Shown here: positions 27,868-36,403 of the stretch, in pieces
How the letters are laid out: every line of letters begins with the position of its first letter
Position numbering within the stretch: position 1 is the first letter of the stretch
NCBI GenBank assembly: GCA_958295895.1
Contig: CATQHI010000009.1
Span: 214,891 to 278,890 of the forward strand
DNA: 64,000 nt
Reading direction: 5' to 3'
Source: Saprospiraceae bacterium
GTDB taxonomy: Bacteria > Bacteroidota > Bacteroidia > Chitinophagales > Saprospiraceae
The notes under the pieces: model-generated
Database searches by the model: none
What the model was told of the DNA's origin: nothing
The model's input: the letters and a program-made list of their open reading frames with translations, nothing else
Position numbers and translations under genes: made by a program

Positions 27868-29385
27868 TCAGCAGTCAGCACTCCCACACACTCCATCACC
27901 CCCCTCTCGGAAATTCCCCAGCCGTAGATTCTCGTTCGGGGCATGAATGCTGTTGTCTGGATTAGGGATCCGTAGCGACACCGCCGGCAGCCCCAGTAGA
28001 TTCACAAACGGGCCCATCGGCTGCGAGCCCCCCGTCGTGCGCATCCGTACCGGCTCCTTGCCCAGGGCCCGGGTGACGGCCGCCGTGAGCCAGTGATCGA
28101 TGGGCGTATCCAGGTCCGTACGGAAGGGCACTGATCCAAGGCTGGAGCTGAAGGAGATCAGCTTGGGGTACCTCAGCCGCTCCTCCTCCGTTGGCTCCCC
28201 CTCCGTAAGGTGCCAGCCCCGGTCCACAACGAACTGCCGCAGCAACGCCACCTGCCGTTCCCCCGGCGTCTCCGGCACCAGCCGCATGTCGATCTCTACG
28301 GTTACCGCCTCGGGGATCAGTGTGCGCACCTCCTTACCCACCCAGCCGGCCCGCAGTCCGCGTACGTTCAGACTGGGGTACTGTAGCGCCTCCTGGTAGG
28401 TATCCCCTAGCGCCTCCTGCTCAGCTACGCCCACCATCGCCCGAATCTCCTCCCGCGTCTCCGGCACCTTATTCATCTCCCGCTTGTCGGCCTCGGTTAG
28501 CTTCACCCCATCGTAGAAATTAGGGATCAGCACCCGCCCCCGCTCGTCCTTCATTGCCGCCAGTAGTCGCGCGGTCGCAAAGACCGGATTCGGCGCGAAG
28601 TTCCCGTACTGCCCACTGTGCAGCGCATCCCGCGGCCCGTACACCTGCAATGTGACCGTGGCGATACCCCGCGCCCCGAACGTCAGCGTAGGCTCGTTCG
28701 ATACGTGCCGGGTGCCATCGATGATCACGAGGAGGTCCGCTGTAAATAGGTCGCGATTTGCCGCCACCGCCCCGGGTAGGTCGTCGCTACCGAGTTCCTC
28801 CTGGAAGTCCATGATTACCTTCACGTTGTGGGCTGGCTGTAGTCCCTCCTGCTCCAAAATATCCAAGGCCGTCATGAAAGCAATAGCCGGTCCCTTCGAG
28901 TCGGAGGCCGAGCGGGCGAACAGGCGTAAGTCGGGGTCGTAGGGCGCGTCCGCGGGTGCGGTCACCGTGGTGTAACTCCCATCCTGCTCCTTGCGCTTGT
29001 ACACCACTTGGTAGGGATCGGGCTGGTCCCAGGCGCTGGTATCTACGGGTTGTCCGTCGATCTGAAGGTAGAAGAGTACGGTGGGTAGGGCAGGGTCGAT
29101 CTGTCGCTCGGCGAAGAGCAGGGGCATGCCGGGGGTTTCGAGGCGGGTGACGGTGTAGCCCTTCGTGGTGAAGTTTTCCTGACACCAGGCCAGGTTGGCT
29201 TCTACCTGCTCGGGGTAGTTGCCGTCGTTGGGGATGGCGAGGAAGTCGGTGAGCTGGGCCAGGGCTCTGGGCAGGGCGGCGTCGGTGAGGCGGGTGATGG
29301 TGGGCTGGTCTAGGGGTTGGGCTTGCACCAATGTAGTGATGTATATGTAGATGAGACAAACGGCAAGCAGTCGAAATCGTAGCAT
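27868..29385 (-). CDS. M20-family metallopeptidase, exported, C-terminus shifted by a homopolymer error
   Basis: Zinc dipeptidase or carboxypeptidase-like enzyme with a signal peptide (LIYIYITTLVQAQ). M20 ligands can be placed at SASDSKGP (bridging Asp), FQEELGS (catalytic and metal Glu), LVIIDGT and SIHAPNE (His). The first histidine of the usual HxD motif is glutamine here (YLQIDGQPVD). The dimerisation domain lies between about 220 and 360. The last residues GDGVCGSADC look wrong. If the C6 run at 27899-27904 had five bases, the end would read REGVMECVGVLTAEIVK and stop at 27855, which matches the family far better. The gene stands alone after the glucan locus. Confidence 0.85.
   Translation of the reverse strand: MLRFRLLAVCLIYIYITTLVQAQPLDQPTITRLTDAALPRALAQLTDFLAIPNDGNYPEQVEANLAWCQENFTTKGYTVTRLETPGMPLLFAERQIDPALPTVLFYLQIDGQPVDTSAWDQPDPYQVVYKRKEQDGSYTTVTAPADAPYDPDLRLFARSASDSKGPAIAFMTALDILEQEGLQPAHNVKVIMDFQEELGSDDLPGAVAANRDLFTADLLVIIDGTRHVSNEPTLTFGARGIATVTLQVYGPRDALHSGQYGNFAPNPVFATARLLAAMKDERGRVLIPNFYDGVKLTEADKREMNKVPETREEIRAMVGVAEQEALGDTYQEALQYPSLNVRGLRAGWVGKEVRTLIPEAVTVEIDMRLVPETPGERQVALLRQFVVDRGWHLTEGEPTEEERLRYPKLISFSSSLGSVPFRTDLDTPIDHWLTAAVTRALGKEPVRMRTTGGSQPMGPFVNLLGLPAVSLRIPNPDNSIHAPNENLRLGNFREGGDGVCGSADC
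28942..28959 (+). repeat. Dispersed 19-bp motif, degenerate copy
   Basis: GGGCGCGTCCGCGGGTGC, two mismatches. It lies inside the M20 gene, read as TAPADAPY in a surface-loop-like stretch. Confidence 0.4.
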
Positions 29386-29496
29386 AGCGGCAATGGTAAG
29401 CCTTGAAGGTATGAGCTCTGTGCATAGGTCGAGGCATTATATGCCGAGCTTATGCGGTAGGGTTCACCACAGAGGTCCAGAGGACCACACAAAGGG

Positions 29497-29581
29497 TTTC
29501 ACGGAGGTATCACGGAGCCGTCGTCGGAGCGAGGTGCACGGAGGAAACCAGAGGCCAGCACCTAGCGGTGCTGGGGGAGGT
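29497..29581 (+). repeat. Dispersed 80-bp intergenic repeat, copy 2
   Basis: Counterpart of 8098-8175. Its hairpin CAGCACC-TAGC-GGTGCTG (29556-29573) differs from copy 1 by one base on each arm, and both changes keep the pairing. Confidence 0.7.
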
Positions 29582-29608
29582 GAGGCGATTAGCTCAGTTA
29601 ATCGCCTC
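29582..29608. promoter_or_regulatory. Inverted repeat at the -33 region of the Fic gene
   Basis: GAGGCGATTA and TAATCGCCTC form a 10-bp perfect inverted repeat with a 7-bp centre, ten bases before a -7 box. Another CGATTAA follows at about 29629. The layout suggests an operator. Confidence 0.6.
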
Positions 29609-29617
29609 ATAATCAGC

Positions 29618-29625
29618 TATATTTG
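29618..29625 (+). promoter_or_regulatory. -7 promoter box (TATATTTG) of the Fic gene
   Basis: Exact match to the Bacteroidota TAnnTTTG consensus, 28 bases before the ATG at 29654. Confidence 0.6.
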
Positions 29626-29653
29626 AGTCGATTAAGTTTTGTAATCGTGTCAT

Positions 29654-30742
29654 ATGTATAACTGGCAGCAACCCGAATGGCCTAACTTTCGCTTTGATCC
29701 CGAAGACTACACTGCTCAACTGGAGAGCTACGTCAATGCTGTGCGCGAGCTTGTCGCTACTATTCGATGCTTAGAAGTAGATGACGCGCAAGCCTACTAT
29801 TTGGAGCGTCTAGTCGCAGAAGCTGTCAGTACATCTGGTATTGAGGGAGAGATTATAAACCGTCAGGATCTCGTTTCGTCAATCACAGATAATGTGAACT
29901 TAGGGATCGAAGCACTAGCAGTGAGGGACGTACGGGCCACGGCAGTCACCCGGCAACTGTTTCTGAATCAGATCACTTACGATAGGCCACTTACCGAAAC
30001 GGGACTGAAGTACTGGCATGAATTACTGATGGGTTATGACCGTACACTCAGTATTACCGGAGACTACCGCCAGGGCAACTCCCCCATGCGTATCGTGAGT
30101 GGTTCTAGCTACCGATTGCAAGTGCACTACGAGGCCCCACCTAGTGCGCATATGCCTCAGGAAATGAAGCGTTTCGTTGCGTATTGCAATACCGGTGATG
30201 CAGTAGGTACTCACCCAGTCCTCAAAGCTGGTATCGCACACCTCTACTTTGAGAACATCCACCCCTTCGAGGACGGGAACGGTCGTATAGGACGTGCTCT
30301 CCTGGAGACATTACTTTCCCAACAGCTCGGTACATTCGTTCCTTACAGTATCTCTCAGGCTATCCTTGCTCGCCAAGGGGAATACTATACCGCACTACAG
30401 CAGTCTTCTACTTCCCTGGAGATCGACGCATGGCTTACCTACTTCTGCGAGGTGCTCAACGAAGCCGTCCGTCGCGCAAATGAGCTGGTAGGCTTCAGTC
30501 TACGCAAACGCCGTTACTTTCATCAATTTGCAGTCCAACTCAATCCCCACCACCGTAAAGTAATAGAAAAAATGTTCGCCACTGGCCCCGCCGGCTTCCA
30601 GGGCAGCATGACCACCCGCAAGTACATGCGCATCAATCGTGTCTCTCAGGCCACCGCCGCCCGCGCCCTTCGCTACCTTACCTCCATCGGTGCCCTCACC
30701 CAGCACGGTGCCGGCCGCAGCACCCACTACCTCCTGCCCTAA
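29654..30742 (+). CDS. Fic-domain protein AMPylator with winged-helix C-terminus
   Basis: Nucleotidyl-transfer enzyme that would attach AMP (or another nucleotide) to a protein hydroxyl. The N-terminal helical domain carries the self-inhibitory motif STSGIEGE near residue 60, making it a class II Fic protein whose Glu blocks ATP until relieved. The active-site motif HPFEDGNGRIGR (His about residue 203) is complete. The C-terminal 70 residues form a winged helix (TRKYMRINRVSQATAARALRYL), so it may bind DNA, perhaps the inverted repeat at its own promoter. At 362 residues it is full length. Base composition at the 5' end is more AT-rich than in its neighbours. It is followed 5 bp later by a zincin-like lipoprotein gene, suggesting cotranscription. 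Confidence 0.9.
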   Translation: MYNWQQPEWPNFRFDPEDYTAQLESYVNAVRELVATIRCLEVDDAQAYYLERLVAEAVSTSGIEGEIINRQDLVSSITDNVNLGIEALAVRDVRATAVTRQLFLNQITYDRPLTETGLKYWHELLMGYDRTLSITGDYRQGNSPMRIVSGSSYRLQVHYEAPPSAHMPQEMKRFVAYCNTGDAVGTHPVLKAGIAHLYFENIHPFEDGNGRIGRALLETLLSQQLGTFVPYSISQAILARQGEYYTALQQSSTSLEIDAWLTYFCEVLNEAVRRANELVGFSLRKRRYFHQFAVQLNPHHRKVIEKMFATGPAGFQGSMTTRKYMRINRVSQATAARALRYLTSIGALTQHGAGRSTHYLLP

Positions 30743-30747
30743 ACCCC

Positions 30748-31488
30748 ATGACACCCCAATTTTCGACCGTATTACTGTACTGGCTCATCCTACTACTCAG
30801 CCTAGGTGGCTGCGCCAAGACGGTCACCTTCACCGACACTCCCTACGAAAACCCCCTAGCCGACTACCGCTACAGCTGCCAGTCCATCGACTCGCTCACG
30901 GTAGCCGCCGCCCTGCCCGCCCTGGAAGCGCAGTTCGGTGACCAGCTGGAGGCCTCCGCCTACCGCGATAAGATCCTGGCGGCCCTCTCCTTCTACCCCA
31001 ACCTACGCGGCATCGACATTCGCCTCATCCGCAGACGCCTCCGCACCTCCATGGCCGCCCGCCCCCTCGGCCTCGGCAAGCGCCGGAACCGGAGGACCTA
31101 CGCCGTCTACGTCGACGACGTGAGCGACAAGCCAGCCGATTTCCGCAACGCGTCGTACTCAGCACAGGTAGGCTGCTTCATTCACGAGTTCGGCCATATT
31201 TCCTACTACGTGAGCCGCTCCAACGCGCAGCTAGCTACAGACGGAGCCCGCTACGTCACCAGCCAGCGCTTCAAGAATAAGTACGAACGTATCGCTGACC
31301 GCCTGGCCATCCAGCACGGCGGGGGCTACTACGTATACCAGTACCGCCGGTTCACCTTCGAAGAGGCAGAGCTGCCGGAGGCATACTTGGCGTTTAAGCG
31401 GCGGAATTATACGGATCAGAAAAAGCTGCTGGCGCGGCATATTGCTTACCTCCGCGAGAATAGCGTGGAGAAATGCGTGGATTACTGA
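30748..31488 (+). CDS. Lipoprotein with HEFGH zinc-peptidase-like motif
   Basis: I do not recognise the family. The 246-residue protein has a lipobox (LLSLGGCAK), so it is probably tethered to a membrane on the outside of the cytoplasm. Residues about 150-200 have CFIHEFGHISYYV, the HExxH zinc-binding and catalytic motif, followed about 37 residues later by KYERIADRLAIQHG, which offers an ExxxD third ligand. That arrangement is gluzincin-like and suggests a metallopeptidase. An alternative is a scaffold with a chance HExxH, but the downstream glutamate makes catalysis more likely. It is coupled to the Fic gene (5-bp gap), and the 118-bp inverted repeat behind it would end transcription. Confidence 0.65.
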   Translation: MTPQFSTVLLYWLILLLSLGGCAKTVTFTDTPYENPLADYRYSCQSIDSLTVAAALPALEAQFGDQLEASAYRDKILAALSFYPNLRGIDIRLIRRRLRTSMAARPLGLGKRRNRRTYAVYVDDVSDKPADFRNASYSAQVGCFIHEFGHISYYVSRSNAQLATDGARYVTSQRFKNKYERIADRLAIQHGGGYYVYQYRRFTFEEAELPEAYLAFKRRNYTDQKKLLARHIAYLRENSVEKCVDY

Positions 31489-31497
31489 CTGCTCAGT

Positions 31498-31615
31498 GCA
31501 GCTCCGCTGCTTTATAATGAACCACAGAGGACGCAGAGGGCCACAGAGACGTCTTCAGAAGCACCTCTGTGTTCTCTGCGCACTCTGTGGTTGATCCTTA
31601 AAGCAGCGGAGCTGC
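31498..31615. terminator. 118-bp imperfect inverted repeat between convergent genes
   Basis: The outer arms GCAGCTCCGCTGCTTTA and TAAAGCAGCGGAGCTGC match perfectly. The inner arms are built of ACCACAGAGG-type repeats and their complement CCTCTGTG...CTCTGTGGTT. It lies between the zincin lipoprotein and MFS genes and would fold as one long stem, acting as a two-way terminator. It may be a small non-autonomous mobile repeat; similar CCACAGA sequence recurs near 29465 and 41565. Confidence 0.7.
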
Positions 31616-31618
31616 CTA

Positions 31619-32830
31619 TCATACCTTATCCCTTCGAGTCATCACCCCACTATATTCCAACCAAGCCAGCCCAAAGCAAAGCAGCCCGTACCCCACCAGC
31701 ACCCCCAACCAACCCTCCACCCCCCACCGTAGCCCATAGCTAAACACAATCGGAGCCGCCGCCGAGCTCACCACCACGAACAGCCGCACCGTACTCTTGA
31801 TACTGCCCAGATAGCGCGGTCCGTAACGCTCCGCCCATAGCGCCGGCATCATCACCGCATCCGTACCCGCGCTAGCTCCGAAGAGGCCGAAGAATACCGG
31901 CACCACCCAGCCGTAAGGCACGAATAGCAATAGCAAGAGCCCCGCTACCGCCGGGATCAGCGCAAACCGCAGCAGCGTACCCGGCCCCAACCGGTCAATC
32001 AGATCGCCCCCGAAGAGCAAGAACACCACCCGCACCAGCCCGTAAGCACTCAGTCCGTAGGCCATCAACTCCGCGCTGAAGCCCCGCTCGGCCGCAATGA
32101 CGGACTGATTGAAAACCAATCCCGTAAATACGAAGGGAATAAATAAAAAGATCGGGATGAGTAATTGAAACCGGCGGTCTCTGAGCACCTGCGTCCGCGA
32201 CCAAGAGGTTGCACCTGCGTCCCCGCCCGCCTGTAGTTGGGCCTTGGCTACCGTATCCGCCCGCTGAAAATCGTCGTAGCGCCGCACCAGTAGCCAGACC
32301 GCCGGTTAGAAAGACTACCAGCACCGCACCGCCCCGCCAGGGCCCATACCGTGCCAAAACCGTAGGCCAGAATCGCATAGGTCGCCACCGGCGGCAACAC
32401 CACTTCCGCCACGGAAAGCCCCAGCAACGACAGCGAAAGCGCCCGCCCCCGCCGTGCCTCAAAGTAGCGCCCGATCGTCGTACTCCCGATAAGTGGCAAC
32501 ACCCCCTGCCCGCCGCAGCGCACGATGAATAGTCCCCACCGCTACCAGCGCAAAGCTCGGCGAGAAGGCCAGCAACGCCGTACCCGCCAGCAGCGCCAGC
32601 CCCACGGCCGTGCTCACGTAGCGCACCCGCCCCCGGTCGATCTGCCGCCCGATCACCGGTAGCAGGAAGGCCGCCACCAGGGTCACCGTAGAGTACAGGC
32701 CCGCAAAGGTATTTTCCTCCCAGTCGAGCCGCTCGGTCATCTCGGCTACGAACAGGCCGATGAAGAAGGTCTGCCCGACGGCCGAGAAGAAGAAGTGCAG
32801 GAAGCCGAAGCCGAGGTAGCGCGGATTCAT
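31619..32830 (-). pseudogene. MFS transporter, frameshifted at least three times
   Basis: Twelve-helix major facilitator. Start ATG 32830 overlaps the stop of the exported Asp-box gene by one base (TAATG), so translation is coupled. Helices begin with YLGFGFLHFFFSAVGQTFF. The frame changes near 32532 (reads on as LFIVRCGGQGVLPLIGS), near 32325 (AVLVVFLTG) and near 32297 (VWLLVRRYDDFQRAD), then runs clean through the C-terminal six helices to 31619. The central loop QAGGDAGATSW is encoded by the dispersed 19-bp motif. The substrate cannot be told. The indels look like sequence errors or recent decay, since every helix is preserved. Confidence 0.75.
32210..32228 (-). repeat. Dispersed 19-bp motif, exact copy
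   Basis: TGCACCTGCGTCCCCGCCC in the central loop of the MFS gene. A degenerate half copy (GCACCTGCGTCCGCGACC) lies 25 bp to the left. Confidence 0.85.
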
Positions 32831-35800
32831 TAATCCTCGACCGGCTCCAACTCACCGAATACGCTAAGCTGGGCACTAGTCACCTCATCCTGGTAGGCCT
32901 TGAGCTCACCGGAGAGAAAGCCATTGACCTGACCCACGAAGTCACCCGCGCCCTCCCGGAACTGCTCCAGGGTCAGGCGGGCCATCTGGCTAGGCTCGCC
33001 CTCGATCTGGCTGATGTAGCTGCGGGCACCGTAGAGCTTGGACTGTAGGTTGGTGGGGTTGCGCTGAATGCCCTTCTGGTCCTCGGGGTCCATCAGGATC
33101 GCTTCCAACTCGTCAATGCGCTTGACGAGGTCCTTGCCACGCTGAGTAAAGGTGTCTTTGGTAGCCTTAGGGGCGTCACCGAGTAGACCGTCGACGCGCT
33201 TAATGCTCCTGCGGGCCTCCTGCAGGCGGTCGAAGGCGGTCTTGACGCGGTCGATCTCCGTTTCCAGCTCGGCGGTGAGGGCATCACGCTGGACGTAGCG
33301 GCCGCTGCCGTGGTAGTCCTGGCGGGGGTCGGCACCAACGGTCACGGTGGTGGAGCCGGAGTGGTTGCCGTAAGTCATCAGGACACGGTAGGTACCGGGT
33401 ACGACGGGCATCCCGCTGGGGATGTCGGCATCGTCCTTAGGCTCGCGGCGGCTGGGCATTTCCACGCCGTCGGCGCGCATGTTCCAGCTGGTGCGGTTCA
33501 TGCCCCACTGCGGCTTTTCGGTGTAGGTGCGGATGGTGTCGCCGCTCTGTACGTCGATGATCTGGAACTTGACCTTTTCCTTGGGCGGGGCGATGGTTTC
33601 GATCTCGTCGTCCTGGTCGGCGTAGGCCTGCTCGGCGCTGCCGGTCTCGCGGGCGGGAATGTCTTCCTTGATCTCCGGGGCGATCAGGGAGAATTTAGTG
33701 AGCCGGCCCACGTCGATGCTATCGGGATTGGTAGTGGTCGTATCGGCCGGTCCACCGGGGCGCACCCAGTAAGTGAGCAGCGCGCCGTCGGGACGATCCT
33801 CCCCCTGAAACTGTCCCTGGGCGTAGAAGCGGGTGCCCTGGTAGGAACGGTACTCGTATTGGTAAGCGTTCGGCGCGGGGAAGACGGCGAAGCTGTCCTG
33901 CAGCATTTCCGGACCCCGTTTGGCTAGCTCACGCAGGGGACGGATATCATCCATAATGTAAATCGCCCGCCCGAAGGTGCCCACGATCAGGTCGTGCTCG
34001 CGGGGGTGGATCTTGAGGTCGATGGTCGAGACGTGGGGGTAGTCGGCGTCGAAGCGCGTCCAGCTGTCGCCGTAGTCGAGGCTGTACCAGAGCCCCTGGT
34101 CGGTACCCAGGAAGAGCAGGTTTTCCTGCACCGGGTCCTGCACGATGGCCTGGGCGTGGCCGCTGACCTTGTCCTCGTCCACAATCTGGGTGAAGCTGCT
34201 ACCGTAGTCGGTGGTGTGGTAGACCATGGGGCGGGTATCGCCGCGGCGGTAATCGTTGACGACCACGAAGGCTTCACCGGCATTGATGGGGGAAGATTCG
34301 ATGTAGCCGATCCAGCTGCCGGGGGTCATGCCGGGGAGCCGGGCAGACAGGTCGGTCCAGCTGCCGCCGCCGTTGCGGGTGAGGTGCAGCCGGCCGTCGT
34401 CGCTGCCGACCCAGATGTTGCTGTCGCCGAGCGCGTAGGGTACCACCTCGGGCACGATCGTAAGCAGGGTGGTGTGGTTTTCGGCCTGGGTGGCGTCGAT
34501 GGTGAGGCCGCCGCTGCGGTCCGAGCGCTGTAGACTGGTATCGTTGGTGGTAAGGTCGGGGCTGATGAGCTCCCAGTTCATGCCCGCGTCCGTGGTTTTG
34601 TGTACGTACTGGCTGCCCATGTAGATGGTGTTGGCGTCGGTGGGCGACTGGGCGATCGGCGCGTTCCAGTTGAAGCGTAGGAACTCCCCCTCGGGGTGCA
34701 CGGGCCGGATAAAGGTCGTCTTACCCGTAGGCCGGTGCACGGTGCCGAGGTAACCGCCCTGGCTGGCCGCGTAGACCATATCGGGCTGGTCGGGCTTAAA
34801 GATCATATCGAAGCCGTCGCCGAAGAAGACCTCCTGCCAGTCGGCGTCGGTGATGCCGCCGCTCTTGAGTCCCTGACTGGGGCCAACCCAGCTGCCGTTG
34901 TCCTGCATTCCGCCACCCACCAGGTAGGGGTAACTCATGTCGTAGGCCACGTGATAAAACTGCCCCACGGGTAAGTTCTCTACGAAGCGCCAGGTATCCC
35001 CGCCATCGTGACTGATGTTGAGCCCCCCGTCGTTGCCCTCGATGATGTAGTCGGGGTCGTCCTTATCGATCCAGAACGCGTGGTTATCGGGGTGCACGTT
35101 GTTGCCGTAATTGGCGATCTCGGTGAAGGTCTTACCGCCATCCTCCGATTTACTGATGTAGGTGGCGATGTGAAAGACGCGGTTCTCGTTTTGGGGGTCT
35201 ACGTAGATCTCGGCGTAGTAGAAGGGGCGGTCGCCGACGTTTTCTTTGGTCACCAGGCTGAAGGTCTGTCCGCCATCAGTGCTTTTATAGAGTCCGTTAT
35301 CGCCGGTCTCCTCGACCAGGGCGTAGACGATCTCGGGTTGGCCCGCGGCGATGGCCAGTCCGATGCGGCCAAGGTTGCCCTTGGGTAGTCCGTCTTTGGC
35401 CGTGCGGCGTGTCCAGTTGTCGCCCCCGTCGGTGGTTACCCAGATGCCGGAGCCGGGTCCGCCGGAGTTAAAGTAGTCGGGATCGCGGTCGAAGGTCCAG
35501 GTCGCCGCGATCAGTTTATTGGGGTTGGTGGGGTCCATGACCAGCTCGGCGATACCGGTGCCCTCGTCGATGTAGAGCACCTTATCCCAGCTCTTACCGC
35601 CGTCGGTGGTGCGGTACACGCCGCGTTCGGGATTCGGGACCCACATATTGCCGAGGGCACCGACGTAGACGGTATTCGGGTCGGTCGGGTGGGGGTGGAT
35701 GCGGTAGATGGCCTTGGTGTCTTCGAGGCCCATCATCTCCCAGTTCTTGCCGCCGTCGAGGCTCTTGTAGATGCCGCCGCCGTAGTTGGCCGAGTTACGG

Positions 35801-36141
35801 GGGTTGCCCTCACCGGTACCGGCCCAGATGATGTTGGGGTTGGCCTCGCTTACCGCCACCGCCCCAATGGAGAGGTACTTTTGGTCATCAAACAGGGGCC
35901 GAAAGCTGGTGCCGGCATTCTCGCTCATCCAGAGTCCACCCGAAGCGGTGCCAACGTAAATTTTATCCTTATCTACGGGGTGCACGTCGATGCCCGTCAC
36001 ACGCCCCGCCATACCGGCCGGGCCGATGGCGCGGGGGGCTAGGGCCTTCCAGTGGTCTTTGTTGAGGGGTTGCTGTGCGTGCAGGAGGGCGGGGCCGCAG
36101 GTGCAGAGCAGGGCGAGAAGGAGCGGGTAGATACGATTCAT
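32830..36141 (-). CDS. Large exported protein with ten Asp-box (BNR/VPS10-like) repeats
   Basis: A protein of about 1,103 residues; the ATG at 36141 gives signal peptide YPLLLALLCTCGPALLHAQ, so the first seven residues of the ORF track are dropped. The N-terminal 700 residues are beta-propeller material with about ten Asp-boxes of the form S/T-x-D-G-G-x-x-W/F (SLDGGKNW, TTDGGKSW, TTDGGDNW, SHDGGDTW, SLDYGDSW), as in sortilin and sialidase-type propellers. The C-terminal part has an Ig-like segment and a helical tail (DRVKTFDRLQEARRSIKRV-like). This is the common Bacteroidota 'glycosyl hydrolase' annotation, but I see no catalytic residues of any GH family, so binding or scaffolding is as likely. 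It is coupled to the MFS transporter. Confidence 0.85.
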   Translation of the reverse strand: MNRIYPLLLALLCTCGPALLHAQQPLNKDHWKALAPRAIGPAGMAGRVTGIDVHPVDKDKIYVGTASGGLWMSENAGTSFRPLFDDQKYLSIGAVAVSEANPNIIWAGTGEGNPRNSANYGGGIYKSLDGGKNWEMMGLEDTKAIYRIHPHPTDPNTVYVGALGNMWVPNPERGVYRTTDGGKSWDKVLYIDEGTGIAELVMDPTNPNKLIAATWTFDRDPDYFNSGGPGSGIWVTTDGGDNWTRRTAKDGLPKGNLGRIGLAIAAGQPEIVYALVEETGDNGLYKSTDGGQTFSLVTKENVGDRPFYYAEIYVDPQNENRVFHIATYISKSEDGGKTFTEIANYGNNVHPDNHAFWIDKDDPDYIIEGNDGGLNISHDGGDTWRFVENLPVGQFYHVAYDMSYPYLVGGGMQDNGSWVGPSQGLKSGGITDADWQEVFFGDGFDMIFKPDQPDMVYAASQGGYLGTVHRPTGKTTFIRPVHPEGEFLRFNWNAPIAQSPTDANTIYMGSQYVHKTTDAGMNWELISPDLTTNDTSLQRSDRSGGLTIDATQAENHTTLLTIVPEVVPYALGDSNIWVGSDDGRLHLTRNGGGSWTDLSARLPGMTPGSWIGYIESSPINAGEAFVVVNDYRRGDTRPMVYHTTDYGSSFTQIVDEDKVSGHAQAIVQDPVQENLLFLGTDQGLWYSLDYGDSWTRFDADYPHVSTIDLKIHPREHDLIVGTFGRAIYIMDDIRPLRELAKRGPEMLQDSFAVFPAPNAYQYEYRSYQGTRFYAQGQFQGEDRPDGALLTYWVRPGGPADTTTTNPDSIDVGRLTKFSLIAPEIKEDIPARETGSAEQAYADQDDEIETIAPPKEKVKFQIIDVQSGDTIRTYTEKPQWGMNRTSWNMRADGVEMPSRREPKDDADIPSGMPVVPGTYRVLMTYGNHSGSTTVTVGADPRQDYHGSGRYVQRDALTAELETEIDRVKTAFDRLQEARRSIKRVDGLLGDAPKATKDTFTQRGKDLVKRIDELEAILMDPEDQKGIQRNPTNLQSKLYGARSYISQIEGEPSQMARLTLEQFREGAGDFVGQVNGFLSGELKAYQDEVTSAQLSVFGELEPVED
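36087..36105 (+). repeat. Dispersed 19-bp motif, exact copy
   Basis: GGGCGGGGCCGCAGGTGCA inside the signal-peptide codons of the Asp-box protein, read in reverse as CTCGPA. Confidence 0.85.
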
Positions 36142-36198
36142 GCCTTTGGGGTAAGTCGGCAAGATACGGCAGCGGAAAAGGCCGGGGAATTATCCGTA

Positions 36199-36245
36199 CA
36201 ATGCTGCCTCCGGCGGCGGCAGCAAAATGCAGCCTCTGGCTGCGC
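36199..36245 (+). repeat. REP-like double hairpin, copy B
   Basis: ACAATGCTGCCTCCGGCGGC followed by AGCAAAATGCAGCCTCTGGC and TGCGC. It is nearly identical to copy A and lies in the gap between the small acidic protein and the Asp-box gene. Confidence 0.8.
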
Positions 36246-36403
36246 TAAAAGAGTATCGGTATACCGCGGAGCGTGCCAAGGATTGCGGAAGCACACTTGG
36301 CGAGGCCTCGGCTGCCTCTGTGCCCTCGACGGTTCGTGAACTGCTTACATCGAAAGTGGAGCGCGAAAGCCTTTCACCTAGATCAGTTAAGACCGTGTCC
36401 ATC

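Noticed and set aside
36190-36402. A 70-codon ORF right after the antitoxin-like gene as a toxin
   Set aside because: It is serine-rich, runs through the REP-like repeat and has no RelE, ParE or other toxin motif.
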